Source: Lagopus muta
Lineage: Eukaryota; Chordata; Aves; Galliformes; Phasianidae
Reading direction: 5' to 3'
Length of the DNA stretch: 64,000 bases
NCBI RefSeq assembly: GCF_023343835.1
Contig: NC_064472.1
Span: forward strand, 11,833,469-11,897,468
Made by a program: the position numbers and the translations under genes. Within the stretch, counting starts at the first letter, position 1, and every line of letters begins with the position of its first letter. The notes beneath the pieces were generated by a model. That model saw only the letters and a list, made by a program, of their open reading frames with translations, did not search any database and was not told the DNA's origin. This document shows, in pieces, positions 1-11,900 of the stretch.

Positions 1-1735
1 GCAGAGTAAACTTATAGCAGAATAAATGCATAGCAAAAAAAGGTTAATTCTGTCTCCTTTCCACCCCTTGAGTATTAATACTTCCGCTATCCTAAAATTT
101 GGACTCTCATAAATTTGATTTCCCATATCTAGTACATTAGAGGAAGACAACAAAGTGAGACTGATGGACTCAAATGCTTCTTAGAAATCAAGTAACTTCT
201 GAAGCAAAGGCTGAGAAGTAAAACAAAACATATTTTTGCTTCTGTTTTTTTATTTTTACTAGGTTGGCTTTTTTTTCTTTTCATTGTGGTCCCTCATTTC
301 CCCACCCTGACAAAATGCAGCTATGACAACATGGAAATCCCCTCAGCAGCACAGCTCTGTTAATAAGATTGCCTGAGGTTCAGCCAAAATATTATTTCTG
401 AAAAATCTTTTTCTTTTAGTTTGCTTCAGCTGAAACAGGAAAAAAAAAATGATCGAAGTGATAGCCCACTTAATTATAAACAAGGCAAAGTTAAAGTGAA
501 AAGGTGTCATTTCCGGGCAGCAATCAGTTTGCCCAGGAAAGCCCTCCTTTATTGACATTTCTAATTGAAAATGCAGTAGAAATTAGCTTACTGATTTCTA
601 GAATAATATGATACAGAATATTACTAAGCCAGATGCAGGTGTTCTTTACCAAGAAAGGACAGTCCTTTGGGACATGAATTCACTGAGACCCAATCTCCGA
701 TTCACATTTGTGGTCAACAGGCTTGACATCAAGTACAGGAAGGTCAGGAGTGAGAGATGAGAAGCCAACTACTCCTAAAGTCCTGCCAGTTAACTAGGAC
801 ATCTGAAGGGGCATATTTCTTGAGGGAATGTTGTAGGAATGAAGAGGTTCCCCCAATAACCCTGTAGGCTCCTCTGGATTGGGCCTGGTTAGGACAAGAG
901 GAGGCCATTTCCAGTGGCTGCATGGCCCTGCATCCAGCCCTGTTTTTCTTTGTACAAGAGGTGGCTGCAGCCCAGCAGATCACTCCTGTGCCTGTGAGTG
1001 GGATGGATCATGGAGATCTATCTAGCAGATGTTTACCTCCATGTTACCTTGGGTTCTTTTTGTGTTCAGTGGAGAGAAATTAATGTGTTTAAAGGATTAA
1101 ATTTTGTCTTTTGAATGCCTTACCAAAAGGGGGCATTTCTTTCCATTAAAATAAAGCTAGGGAGCCCAGAAACTCCCCCAGTGCCCCTGCCTAGAGCAGG
1201 GAGCTACACTGGAAGATAGACCTTAACACCCAGATGAGAAGGATGCTGGTCTAGACGTGAAGGTTGAGTTTTCATCCTTTTGGTGAGTGGTTTAAATTCT
1301 TTGAAAATGAAATGTGAAAGCCACTGTGGGTTGTATGTTGCACTTTTTATAGTGTCATGACTTCTCAGTTTGCTTGGGCATTGTTACCAACTTTTCCCTC
1401 AGTTTCCTTCATGTCTGCAACATAAAGTTTTTTTTGGTGCAGCCAGTGCTGATCTGGAGCTTGTTCTCCTCTTTCAGGTCTTCTGCTCACTTGTAGCTAG
1501 CCACATCAGTCAGCTGTAATACGTACCAGAGTACATTGATGTATACAGCCAGAGAAAGTGTGCAAAGGAAATATTTAACTTTGTCTCCATCTTTTTTCTG
1601 CCTTTGCTTTGTCCAAAGCCTAAAAAAAAATGTGAGATGTACCACTTTTGTTCTCAGAACTGCATTTTGCAGGATTAATCTTGTAAATAACCTTTTTTTT
1701 TTTTTTTTTTTGTCAACATTGCCTTATTTGTCCTT
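1..1735. other. Intergenic DNA upstream of IL7R
   Basis: No exon that I can recognise on either strand. The short open frames (for example 744-983 on the - strand) have no family motif, no convincing splice signals and ordinary base composition. In mammals the next gene upstream of IL7R is SPEF2, but I see no SPEF2-like exon here. A T-run at about 1690-1711 lies just before the CR1 element. Confidence 0.5.
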
Positions 1736-2360
1736 AGAATCATAGAATCCTCAGTGTTGGAAGGGACCTTTAAAGGTCATCTGCAATGAACAGGAATATG
1801 CACAGCTAGATCACGTTGCCCAGGGTCTGATCCAGCCTTACCCTGAAAGTCTTCAGGGATGGGACATCAACCACATCTTTGGGCAACCTGTTCCAGTGCC
1901 CCACCACCCTCACTGTAAAAGACTTTCCTTATAACCAACCTAAATCTATCCTCTTTGAGCTTGAAGCCATTCCCCCTTGTTCTATCACCACAGATCCTGA
2001 AGAAGAGTCTGTCCCGTTCTTTATTTTAGTTCCCCTTTAGATACTGAAAGGCCACTATCAGGTCACCACACAGCCTTCTCCTCTCCAGGCTGAACAGCTC
2101 CACTTCTCTCAGCCTGTCCTTGTAGCAGAGGCGTTCCATTTGATGGATCAGTTTTGTCGCCCTCCTCTGGATGCACTCCAGCAGGTCTCTGTCTCTCCTG
2201 TACTGAGGATTTCACATCTGGATGCAGTACTCCAGGTGAGGCCTCATCAGCACAGAACAGAGGGCAGGATCCCCTCCCTCACCCTGCTGGCCATGCTCCT
2301 TTTGATGCAGCCCAGGATACGGTGGCTTTCCAGGCTACGAGGGCACATTGCTGGCTTGTA
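1736..2360 (-). repeat. CR1 LINE, 3' portion
   Basis: On the + strand it begins with the CR1 3' end in reverse complement (AATCATAGAATCC, then GTTGGAAGGGACCTTTAAAG). It runs through the typical stretch about two-line vote-like phrases of CR1 such as CCTGTTCCAGTGCC and CTCCAGGCTGAACAGCTCC, to the upstream part near 2360. The open frames inside it (2140-2376, 2154-2363) are antisense to the LINE and are not genes. Confidence 0.92.
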
Positions 2361-2659
2361 TGATGCCAACACTTAAGGAATAAATAATAGTAATTATAAT
2401 TAGCATTTTATAGCTGGAAGATTTTTCTCTCTGGTACCTGTGTATCTCCACTGAAAGGAAAGCAGATATGAGGTCTGAACCATTTTCTCAGGAAAACCAG
2501 CAGCAAAAATCTCACTAGATCAAATAAGAACATAGTCCATGAAGCTTGCTCTTGACCCACTGGACTTCATCAGCATATTCAATGGGCCTGATCCAGAAGG
2601 TCCTTAATTTTGAAATGGGAAATATATTTCAAAGTAAAAGCTCTGCAAATATCTTCTCT

Positions 2660-2824
2660 CTGGCTTCCTGCTCTCTGCCACTAGTCATCCTTGCCAGTAT
2701 GTTTACATTTCCCTTGCCTGCGGTCTCTTTATCAAGCAATGGGTTTTTTGTTCTGCATCTAGTATAAAGTCAGTGAGTGAGGGTTTCACACACACACGTC
2801 CTGCACACATGCAGCATGCTCAGA
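2660..2824 (+). promoter_or_regulatory. Candidate IL7R core promoter and short 5' leader
   Basis: A TATA-like box (TATAAA, 2763-2768) lies 57 bases before the start codon, so transcription could begin near 2793 and leave a 5' leader of about 30 bases. Upstream are a FOX-type site (TGTTTACA, 2700-2707), a RUNX-type site (TGCGGT, 2719-2724) and an ETS/PU.1-type site (AGGAAG on the - strand, 2664-2669). FOXO1, RUNX and PU.1/GABP are known regulators of mammalian Il7r. The motifs are short and could occur by chance, and an upstream noncoding exon cannot be excluded. Confidence 0.35.
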
Positions 2825-2915
2825 ATGACACGGACAAGTACAGTATTGAGCATTCTCATCTTGTTTCTTCATACCACTTTTGGGGAAAGTGGTTACACTT
2901 CAGGAGATGGTGATG
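2825..2915 (+). CDS. IL7R: IL7R coding exon 1: signal peptide
   Basis: The ATG at 2825 opens a hydrophobic leader ([10 protein letters not shown]), followed by [11 protein letters not shown]. The exon ends at a strong donor, GATG|GTGAGT, in phase 1. It is placed by frame continuity with exon 2 and by the TATA-like box 57 bases upstream. No in-frame ATG nearer to exon 2 would keep the leader. Confidence 0.88.
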
Positions 2916-5900
2916 GTGAGTCATTTCATGTTCATCTTTGCACTCTTGTATGATCTTGAAAAGCTGAACTAAGAGCTCAAAAATGCAACTGCTGGGTTGA
3001 ATATGTTAGTGTTTTAGCCTCCATTCTCTTTGTTTTAGTGCCAGTACTGGAAATGTATGCAGAGCTGAAGGCTTATCTGTTTCATTCCCAAATCTTCTGT
3101 CCTTGCAATGTTCAAACTTGTATGAAATGACAGCCATATGCAGAAGCCATGCAAGATCAGACCTGTTAATCCTTTCTTGCTGCTTCTAGCATTTGTGTGA
3201 GGAGTTGCACCTATGAGTAGGGTGCTGCTTGACTCTTCTGCAGCCTAGGATCACTCTGAGTTGCCATCAGAGAAGGCTGAAGTACTGGCTTCTCTTTCTC
3301 TTGCCAATTTCCTCCACAGAATCTTAATGCAGCTCAAGAGTGACCTAACCTGTTTCACTAAAAAAGAAAAACTTTCTTCTTTTTCTTTAAACAATTGTGG
3401 AAGTTGTATGTAGGGATAGTCCTAGCCTCTGTCAGTGTAGTAGCTGAGACCAGGGGCTTCTCACAACTCATCACTAAGAATACTAATCCCTTATATGACA
3501 AAGAATTGAAAACTAACTCAAAAGTTAGTTTAAATTAAATTAAGCTTTATTGCTTAAATTAAATTAAGCTTTATTGCAGGTTTAACTGTCTTATCTAGAC
3601 AAGTGAAAGTTGATTAGAAGCATCAAAATTGAAAAGCAAAACACAAAAAGTGATGATAAAATCCAGTCTTTAAATCTGCTATCCCTTTTCTCAAAAGGGA
3701 TCTCAAAGGGATTTACAGATTCTCTATCAGCTCTGTTAAACGTTTTCTGATACGAACAAACAGCAGTGAAAGAGCTGATTGCATTTTTCTGAAAGACATC
3801 GGCTGTCACTCATTGCTAGCTATAGGACACCAGAATTTTATTGCGTGGGAACAAAAGTGTCTTCTGGTTATTAGGAAGGTGATGCTCCCATGGATTTAAT
3901 GACAAGGAATATCTTGCTTGATTTTCATGTATAGTATAGCATTACTACATATGTGTGTGTATACAAAAATATATTTTCTCATACAGACATAGACAGGGTA
4001 TGCATAGCAAATTTTTGAGTTAGAGGAAAACAGAAAAGAGCTCTGAATTGCAACTTTTCAAACTTGCTTGTTTCATTTCTGTTTATATTTTGTTTATACA
4101 ATTTTCAGCTTCCTAGAGCCAGATTTTGCAAAAAGCTGCAGCAGGGAGAGGTCAGTGCCAGTGATTTATAGCTGATGTCACTGATATCCTCAGGGCTTCC
4201 CAACAGCAGAGGGGAGAAGACCTCTCCTTGATTTCATCACTAGCTTCCAGTAAACCATAACTAATATTTTGCTTAGAAATAAAGAGAAAGATGCTCAGAA
4301 AATCCACACAGAGCAACCACCAGCTGTTACAATTTATTCATGAGTGCCACAGATTTGGCCAACAAATTAGAGAAAAAGCTCATTTTGGCACTTGCCTTCA
4401 TCTCCTCCTCTATGATGAGTGGCAGGCTGCCTTGTCAGAAATGCTTTCTTGGCTCCATCCCTGGCCTGGAAGAGCAGCCCCAGGCAAACTACAGTGGAGC
4501 AGCCATGATCCTGCAGGTGGGCACAGGCAGGGGCAGGGTACCATAAGCAGGATGGCCAGCATCAGTGGCCTTCTTCTCCGCACTTGTACAGCTTGTGCAA
4601 TCCACAGCAAAATTGTTATGATGAAAACAAGTCCTTCCAGAATCAAATCAATCCTAAGTCCAGGTGACGGACTGTCTGCTGCCATCAGCACAAGAGATAT
4701 CACATGGCTCTGTCCATGGAGATGGTCACTTCTTGACTTCGCAGACTCAGTCACTGAGCATGCAGGCACTTATCAGTGCCTTCAGTTTTACACATTGTGG
4801 TTAGTCATAGTGGCTTTGAAGCATAAAGCTGACACACAAGAATAGCCTCTGCTAGCACTCTTGGTAACGGCTTGTAAGATTCCTCCTGTGATTTGAACAT
4901 ATCTGCTGGATATTGGCCAAACCCAAGGGATGACCATTTCTGAAAAGATCAGTTTTTCTTGCACTGTAATAACTCTGTAACAAGTCCTGTCTTGATTTCT
5001 GTATTGCCAGGCTCAGATATCTGTCTGGTCTGGGTTTCTCAAAGAGAAAAAATTATTATCTTGTAAATTTTTAATTGTGTATTGAGTCCTTAGCAATGCA
5101 GTTTGTGTTGGAGTCACTGAAATTGTTCATGTAGTGGACACATTTGCATGCTGAGTTTCTGAGGGCTAGGGAAGGGGTATAACTGAGGTGATGCACATTT
5201 GTATCAAAAAGAATCACTCAGTCCTTGGAAAAAAAACACAGTAAAAGCATTTCAAAAGTCATATTTCATTCACAATCTTTATTTATTATATGTCTTATGA
5301 TTAGGATATTATTTCAGTGAGTAAGGAACCACATTATCAGTTATGTGAAAGTTCAGAATGAAAAAGACAAGGTTTTCCATCTGCTCAGCACCGAAGACTC
5401 TGTATTGTTTAAACATTTACAGTCAGACTGACAGAGATTGGCTTAAAATTTCTGTCAGTTTTCAGCAAAACTGTAGCAGATAGATGAGAATATCAGACGG
5501 ATATGCTATGTTTGAAAATATTTATCTGTTTTGTGTATTTATATGAAGTGTGGTATATGAGATTTTTATATTCAGAAAATACCCAGCAGCATCTCTCTGC
5601 TATATTAAAGTAAGATCCATTTTTGTAGCTACATGTCTGTCCAGACCTCTCAGAGCTCTGTCTGTCAAGATTTTCCCTGCATGAAGCTGCTGCAGGCCTT
5701 GCTCTGGAGGTGCACGAACTTTTGTGTCTCTTTTAAATGCGGTAGTCAAAGAGGGTGGCCCTCTACCTACACTGTCTAAGCTGCACAGAGTGTTTCCTCA
5801 AACATGCAGCGCAGGTGGAAGATGTCCTATGTCAACATCTTTCATCTTTTTCTTAGCAACTCCCTATGGGACAGGTGACACCAGACCTGCAGTGAGAAGG

Positions 5901-8900
5901 GAAGTCCTGGAACAGCTTCTGAGCACCAGCTGCTTCCAGTGGCAAACAGCCACTTTTAGCTTGGGAGATAGATCAGAGAAGCATCAGATGTTCTCATCCC
6001 TCCTGCTCACCAACACAGGTGCTAGTGGCAGCGGCTCACTTCTCAGTCCTGCACTGCTTTTGCCTATTTTTCTGGATTCCTGAATGATTTTTAAATTACT
6101 TCCCTTACTCCAAATGCATATAAGGGGAGGGATTTTCCATTGGAAATGTTTCCATGGGCGTTTCCCCATACTGTAAATACAAATACGTGAAACACTGATA
6201 TCCCTGGAGAAGTCCAAGTTTTCTTCACACTGAAAGAGATGGCATGGAATGGGCACTTTGGAGAAATGGGAAGTAGAGGGCCAAGAAAATAACTGGAAGT
6301 AGTCCCTGGACATGGAAATACGTTAGAATATTATCACAGCTACGCTGAAACCCTGGTGGAAGGGATAGAGGCATTCCTGCCTTGACAATCCATTTAAGGG
6401 CTTGTAATAACTTCTTCATTGTCTGCTTGGCTACAGCACGTGGTATTTCATGAAATCAGGTTAAATTGGCAGGTGTGCCAGGGAGAAGTCCTCTCAGAAA
6501 CATCAGCTTTTGTTTCATTGACATCATATATGCCTAGTGTAGGACATGAGACGCATGCTGTTAGTCAAATCATGATTGTTTTATGAGTCATCAAAGCAAA
6601 TTTGCAGGAAGGCACATGTTCTGGCTGAATGTCTGAGCTTTCCCTCCTCAGTCCAAGTCTGTGACATTTAAGAAGACTCTACAGTACAGTCAAAACATGC
6701 TGTGGTGCTTAATTGCTTTGTGACACAGTACTTTTATTTTCAGAAAAACTCATATAATTCCCCAGGATTTTCAGGAACGGTGGGACTGAGCATGGACAGG
6801 GCAGAATCAGGAGGAGGCTGCTGGGTGTTGCTGGGATGTCTGGTGCAGGCACAGTGCTGGCAATTGTGTGCCTCCTCTGCTGTGGGGCTTTTGCTTCAAT
6901 GCTATGAGTGTCTCATATACTTCCAGGTTGTTCTGCACTGAAATTCTTGTACAAATAAGTTCTGTTAAAACTAGCCTGTGCTTATAAGCAGATATTAGCC
7001 TTGAACATCAGCCCCAGGCACCTTTGGCAGCAGCTCTACAGTATATTTCCCCAGTGCTTATTTCTGCGCTCTTTATTTTTGAAGGAGTTTTGGTCCTTGT
7101 GTATGACTCCTCTTTTGTGTCTAAGGATGGCAGCATTTTGTGGTTCCTAATAAAAAACATGTTTGAGATAGTTCTGAGATGATTTTCGGGTGGAGAAAGT
7201 CCCAATTTTACTTGGTATGAAGATCATCTGCAACTTTTACAGTGACAATGCCCCATACCTAGCTCAAGTTTTGGGGGAATTAGGAGGTAAAGTGGACAAG
7301 ATATTTTCTCCATTTTCATAAGAAGACAGGACTATTCACAGAGATTTCAAGGACAACAATGCTGTCCCCCTTTGCTCATAAGTAACAGAATAGAACAGGC
7401 ATAGGTTACACCAAACTGTGATGAAGTGTTGTTTGATGGTTTACAGACTGGAGATGCCATATGTGCCTCAGTGCATACCAAGTGGACAAGTTTCATTGGC
7501 ATGCACAGGGAGCAATCATGGAAGATGCAAGTGTCCTTTAATTTAATTTTGAGCAAGCTTTCTTTGCTTCTTATGGAACAGACAGGCTGATCTTCTTCCT
7601 TTCATGCAACCATATAAAGAAGCAATCTTCTTTACAATGAAGCAGCAAATTGAATTCATATACCATTTGCTTCAGTAACATCCTATTAATCTCTCTTTAG
7701 GGACCTTCGGAGATGATGAACCTGATAATTTGGACATTGACTGTTTCAGCCAGCTGGAATTTAAGGATTCCTATAGCAGCTTGACCTGCAATTTCACAGA
7801 GCTGCCTCCTCACAACACTAACTATACCCTGGCTGTGTGGTAAGTGCTCTCAGCCTGTCCTTTGGTAAACTTCTGGGAAATTTAAGAACCTGTGAGTCAC
7901 ACTGCCAAATGTTGGGAAACAGGAGCAGAAAAACATAATTTAGTTTGAGTGCTTCACCAAATTGAAATACTATATTTAGTGAAGAAGAGCTCACTGAAAC
8001 AGAATCTAACCCTGGCAAGAAAAAAGTCAACTGAAGGATCTGTAAAGGGCATTATGACATCTCCGGAACTCCTCATCTTCCACCCATTGCTCTGAAATAT
8101 TTGTAATTTCTGGTGAAGCTGAGCATGAAATGAAAGTATTTTTCCTTTATGTTAAATGATATTAAAAAAAAAAAAAAAGAAAAAAAAAAAAAAGAAAAAG
8201 AGAGAATTCAGATTTTCTACTGGAAATATCATTATCTATGTCAAGACAAAATTAAAATTAAGCAACTGTCTTTGCACACATGCAAAACAACCATAATGAA
8301 ATCAGTATACAAAAACAGGAGAGTTACCAAACACATCAGTCATTCTCACTTGCAGCTGTGGCCATGAAGCTCTTGCACCTTATTTTTTAACTGATACACC
8401 TAGATGATGAAGTTCAGATTTTGTTTCTGCAGCATACTTCTGCTTTCTCTCTGTCTGATACTCCTGAAACTAAATGTACTATGGCAGCAAGCAAAAGTCG
8501 ATTTTCCTTCTCTTTTGCACCTTACTATTCTAATCATTACTTTTTCTTTTCTCCTCCTACCTAGTTTATTTTTCTGTTGACATGCATTTTACTCAGGATT
8601 TTGTCTGAGGTTTTATGGCAGTCCACAAACACAAGAGGTGCACAGATGGAAGAACAAGCAGACACATTTCAACTTCTGAAACAATACCATGAGAACCTCA
8701 TGGCTGAGCTGACCACTGATATAATGCCAATATGGTCAACAGGAAATTCCTCATTACCATCAGGGAGTATCCATACATATAACTTAATATTTAAATATGG
8801 CAGCAGTAAGATCATTTAAAAAGATATATTAACACATTCATCTCCAATTAATAATTACTGTTGTGAACTGATTTTTTCTTGGAGAACTCCGGGACTCTCA

Positions 8901-11900
8901 CTGTGACTCATATCACTTGATTGTTATGCTCAAATACCATGAGGAAAAGCATTATCTATCTTTCAATCTCCTTATCTGCATGATATTTTTTCTTACTTAA
9001 TATGGTGTCACATTTCATTTTATTTGAAATTAGCAACAAGGATTTTTCCCATACAATTTTACAGTAAGACTGAGAAGAAACTAATATTGTATTGCTTTGG
9101 CCAACAGTACCAAGGAAGACAGCAGTTACCTGTGTTTCAATATGGAGAAACAGGAAGATGTTTATTTTTTACAGTTCACCGACATACTCTCAAATAAAGA
9201 CATTTGTGTGGAATATGAGATAAAGAGAAGGGTCTGCAGGAGTCTGATTGTAACTGACATTGGTAAGGCACTGAGCATTTTGGACATTATTAGTGTATAC
9301 TCATTAGTGGAAGGAAATAAGTTTGTTCAGGGCAAACTTAAATGTCAAGGAAGGGATGAGGTCTGGATTTGGGTATTGATAGTGTGTGATGCTTCAAAGC
9401 CTAACATGATTAACACCCATTCAAAACATGCATCTGAATTCTGGCTGTTAATAGCCCAGAACTGGATGTAGATTAAATTATTATGCAGTTGGTCAAAGCA
9501 GCTAATCCTGATCCTGGGTGTATTACTAAGCAGGGACATTTTATTCATCTCTTACTAGGACTTGCACAGTATCAGGGCTTATTAGTTCAATTCTATATTG
9601 AGCTCAGCAGCAATTAGAAGTCCCACACAGTGACCATAGAGTTGAAAGATCTCATTTTTTCAAGCTTTGCATTTTGGTGGAGCCTGTGGTGCCAGTGGTG
9701 CTGGTGGGGCACTAAGAGCCCAAGAATGATCACATCAAAGCCAGTTGGGACATGTCTAAGGAACTCAGGAACTGCTTTTCCAAGAATAAATGTGACATGC
9801 CACATTCTTAAGCTGTTCTGGGACCAATCCTGATTCATCTGGTCATCATTAAGTCCCTTTTGGGACCAAGGTGTAATGCTGAGCTGACCTAAACACAAAG
9901 TTAACCCAGCTCAGGGCAACCTTTACTCTCAACCTACATAGTTATCCTTAATGGATTTTAACTTGAAAATGACTCCATGATATCTTGGTTTGTTATTATT
10001 TGCAGTCAAGCCTGAGGTACCATTTGACATAAACATAACGTACCAAAAGGAGGCAAATGAATATCTCGTTCATTATAGTACACCACACTCACGGAAGAAA
10101 TATTTAAAGGATAAATTAATACACCAGATAGCCTACCGGCAGGAAGAAAGCAATTGGAAGGTAATTATATATTGTTAAGATTACCTAATTTCTGAAATTA
10201 AATTTTTTCATGTAAATATCAGTATCATGCAAAAACTCTCAGATCTGCCTTTCTCAGTTTTCCAACTGACACTTGGAAAGGAGCAATATTTGGCATTCTG
10301 ATAGTCAAAGCAATTCATGGCTAACAGTGTTCTTGTCTGTTATTCTCTGGGCTACAGAGTTTTCATTCATTTGTACTTGGGCTTTGCCATGGAAATAGAA
10401 GACATAACATCGTGAAGAAACAGTATGAAGCTCATTACCAACAGTGTAATAGTAATAATGTTTGCTTTGGTGGTTCTGCTCTTATCTTCTATGCCTATTA
10501 GTAATTGCATTTTTTTATGTGTTTAGACCATAGAATCACCATACCTACAGATAAAGTTACTTGGAAAAAACCTCGAAACGGATGCATTGTATGAGGTGAA
10601 AGTACGTTCTCAGCCCAATGGAGATTACTTTAAGGGCATGTGGAGCGAGTGGAGCACTTCGAAGAGATTCAGGACCACAGGAGAGTACTCCACAGAGAAC
10701 TGTACGAGCAAAAACCATTTTGGTCCAAGACAGCTAAGGGGTTCTCAGGCCACAGACTAGTTTTTCCTGGCAGCAGTAGTGATGAAAGCATGGGGAGGGA
10801 TGAATTAGTGCCCATAGCAGTTCCAGCCCTTGGCAGCACCGAGACACAGTGTAAGCTGGGAATCATATCAGTGCTGCCATAAGGACACAGCAGAGCACAT
10901 GGTGCTTCAGTACAGCTGGGAACCAGCCTGAAGCTCAGCTAAGACTGGAGCCATGGCTACCCAATATCACTTTCGTGGAGTCAGTGAAATTCACCATTGC
11001 TCCAGACCAGTGGTAAGAAGGTACAGTGCTGGGCATTCATCCCTAATAGATTGTCTGAGGTGGCATTACAATTAGAGTGGCTAGCAGTGAGGCACATAGA
11101 TGCACTGACAGATGTTCTGTGTTTGCCTTTAGATAGCAGCATGTTCATGATTATACTCTCCGTCCCAGGATTCATTCTGTCAGTTGTCATGATTGTTCTG
11201 ATCCTAACATTTTGGGAAAGCAGGTAATGGTAATCTGGATCTTTTCATATGAGAAAGAAAGTTGCTAGCCAATCCTGTTCTGACAGTTCTATTGCTTTCC
11301 CTGTTGTACCTGTGAACTATTCTCTTCCCATTTCTGAGCCTCTGTACCATGCCAAAAGCAAAGAGTAGAAGAGAGAAACGCGCGAAGCAGTACTGGCAGG
11401 CAATAGTTGCCCTATTACACCTCTGCTTCAATCAGACGTTAATCGTGGACTTGAAATACTGAGACCCTCAAGGATCTGAAGCCACCATGACACATTTACA
11501 TAGTCAGTGTCTCACTGGAGGCATATTTGACTCAAGAGCCTCAAGCAAGATGCAGAAAAGAAAGCAAACTGTGGGTTTTAGTAAAGTTCTGAGAGGTATG
11601 GAAACTGCATAGTGGGGAGGTTGCCTCTTTTTCTTTCACAGTCTGAGTCAGCAGGACTCTGCTTTTGGAAGTGGGGGGCATTGCTCTCTGCAGCAAGGAC
11701 TTGATGTCAGCTATGAACCCAGCTGGGTCCACATTCATTTGTGTGGCAAAACTGCACAAAATCCCTGGCTTTTTTTGTATATATTGGCTACCAATAGTAG
11801 ATAAGTACCTGTTAGTAGACAAATTTAAGAAAATAAACACATGCATGGATAATCTGGTAGAAATGGAATCTAAATGAAAAACTCCCAAAACACAGGAGAT

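Noticed and set aside
744-983. 79-residue - strand frame as a possible SPEF2 or other exon
   Set aside because: It shows no similarity to SPEF2 that I can recognise and has no clear acceptor or donor.
5724-6083. 119-residue open frame in IL7R intron 1
   Set aside because: No family motif or splice support, and overlapping frames are open on the other strand.
9263-9471. Open extension of IL7R exon 3
   Set aside because: A standard donor at 9263 and the correct phase of exon 4 show that this is intronic read-through.
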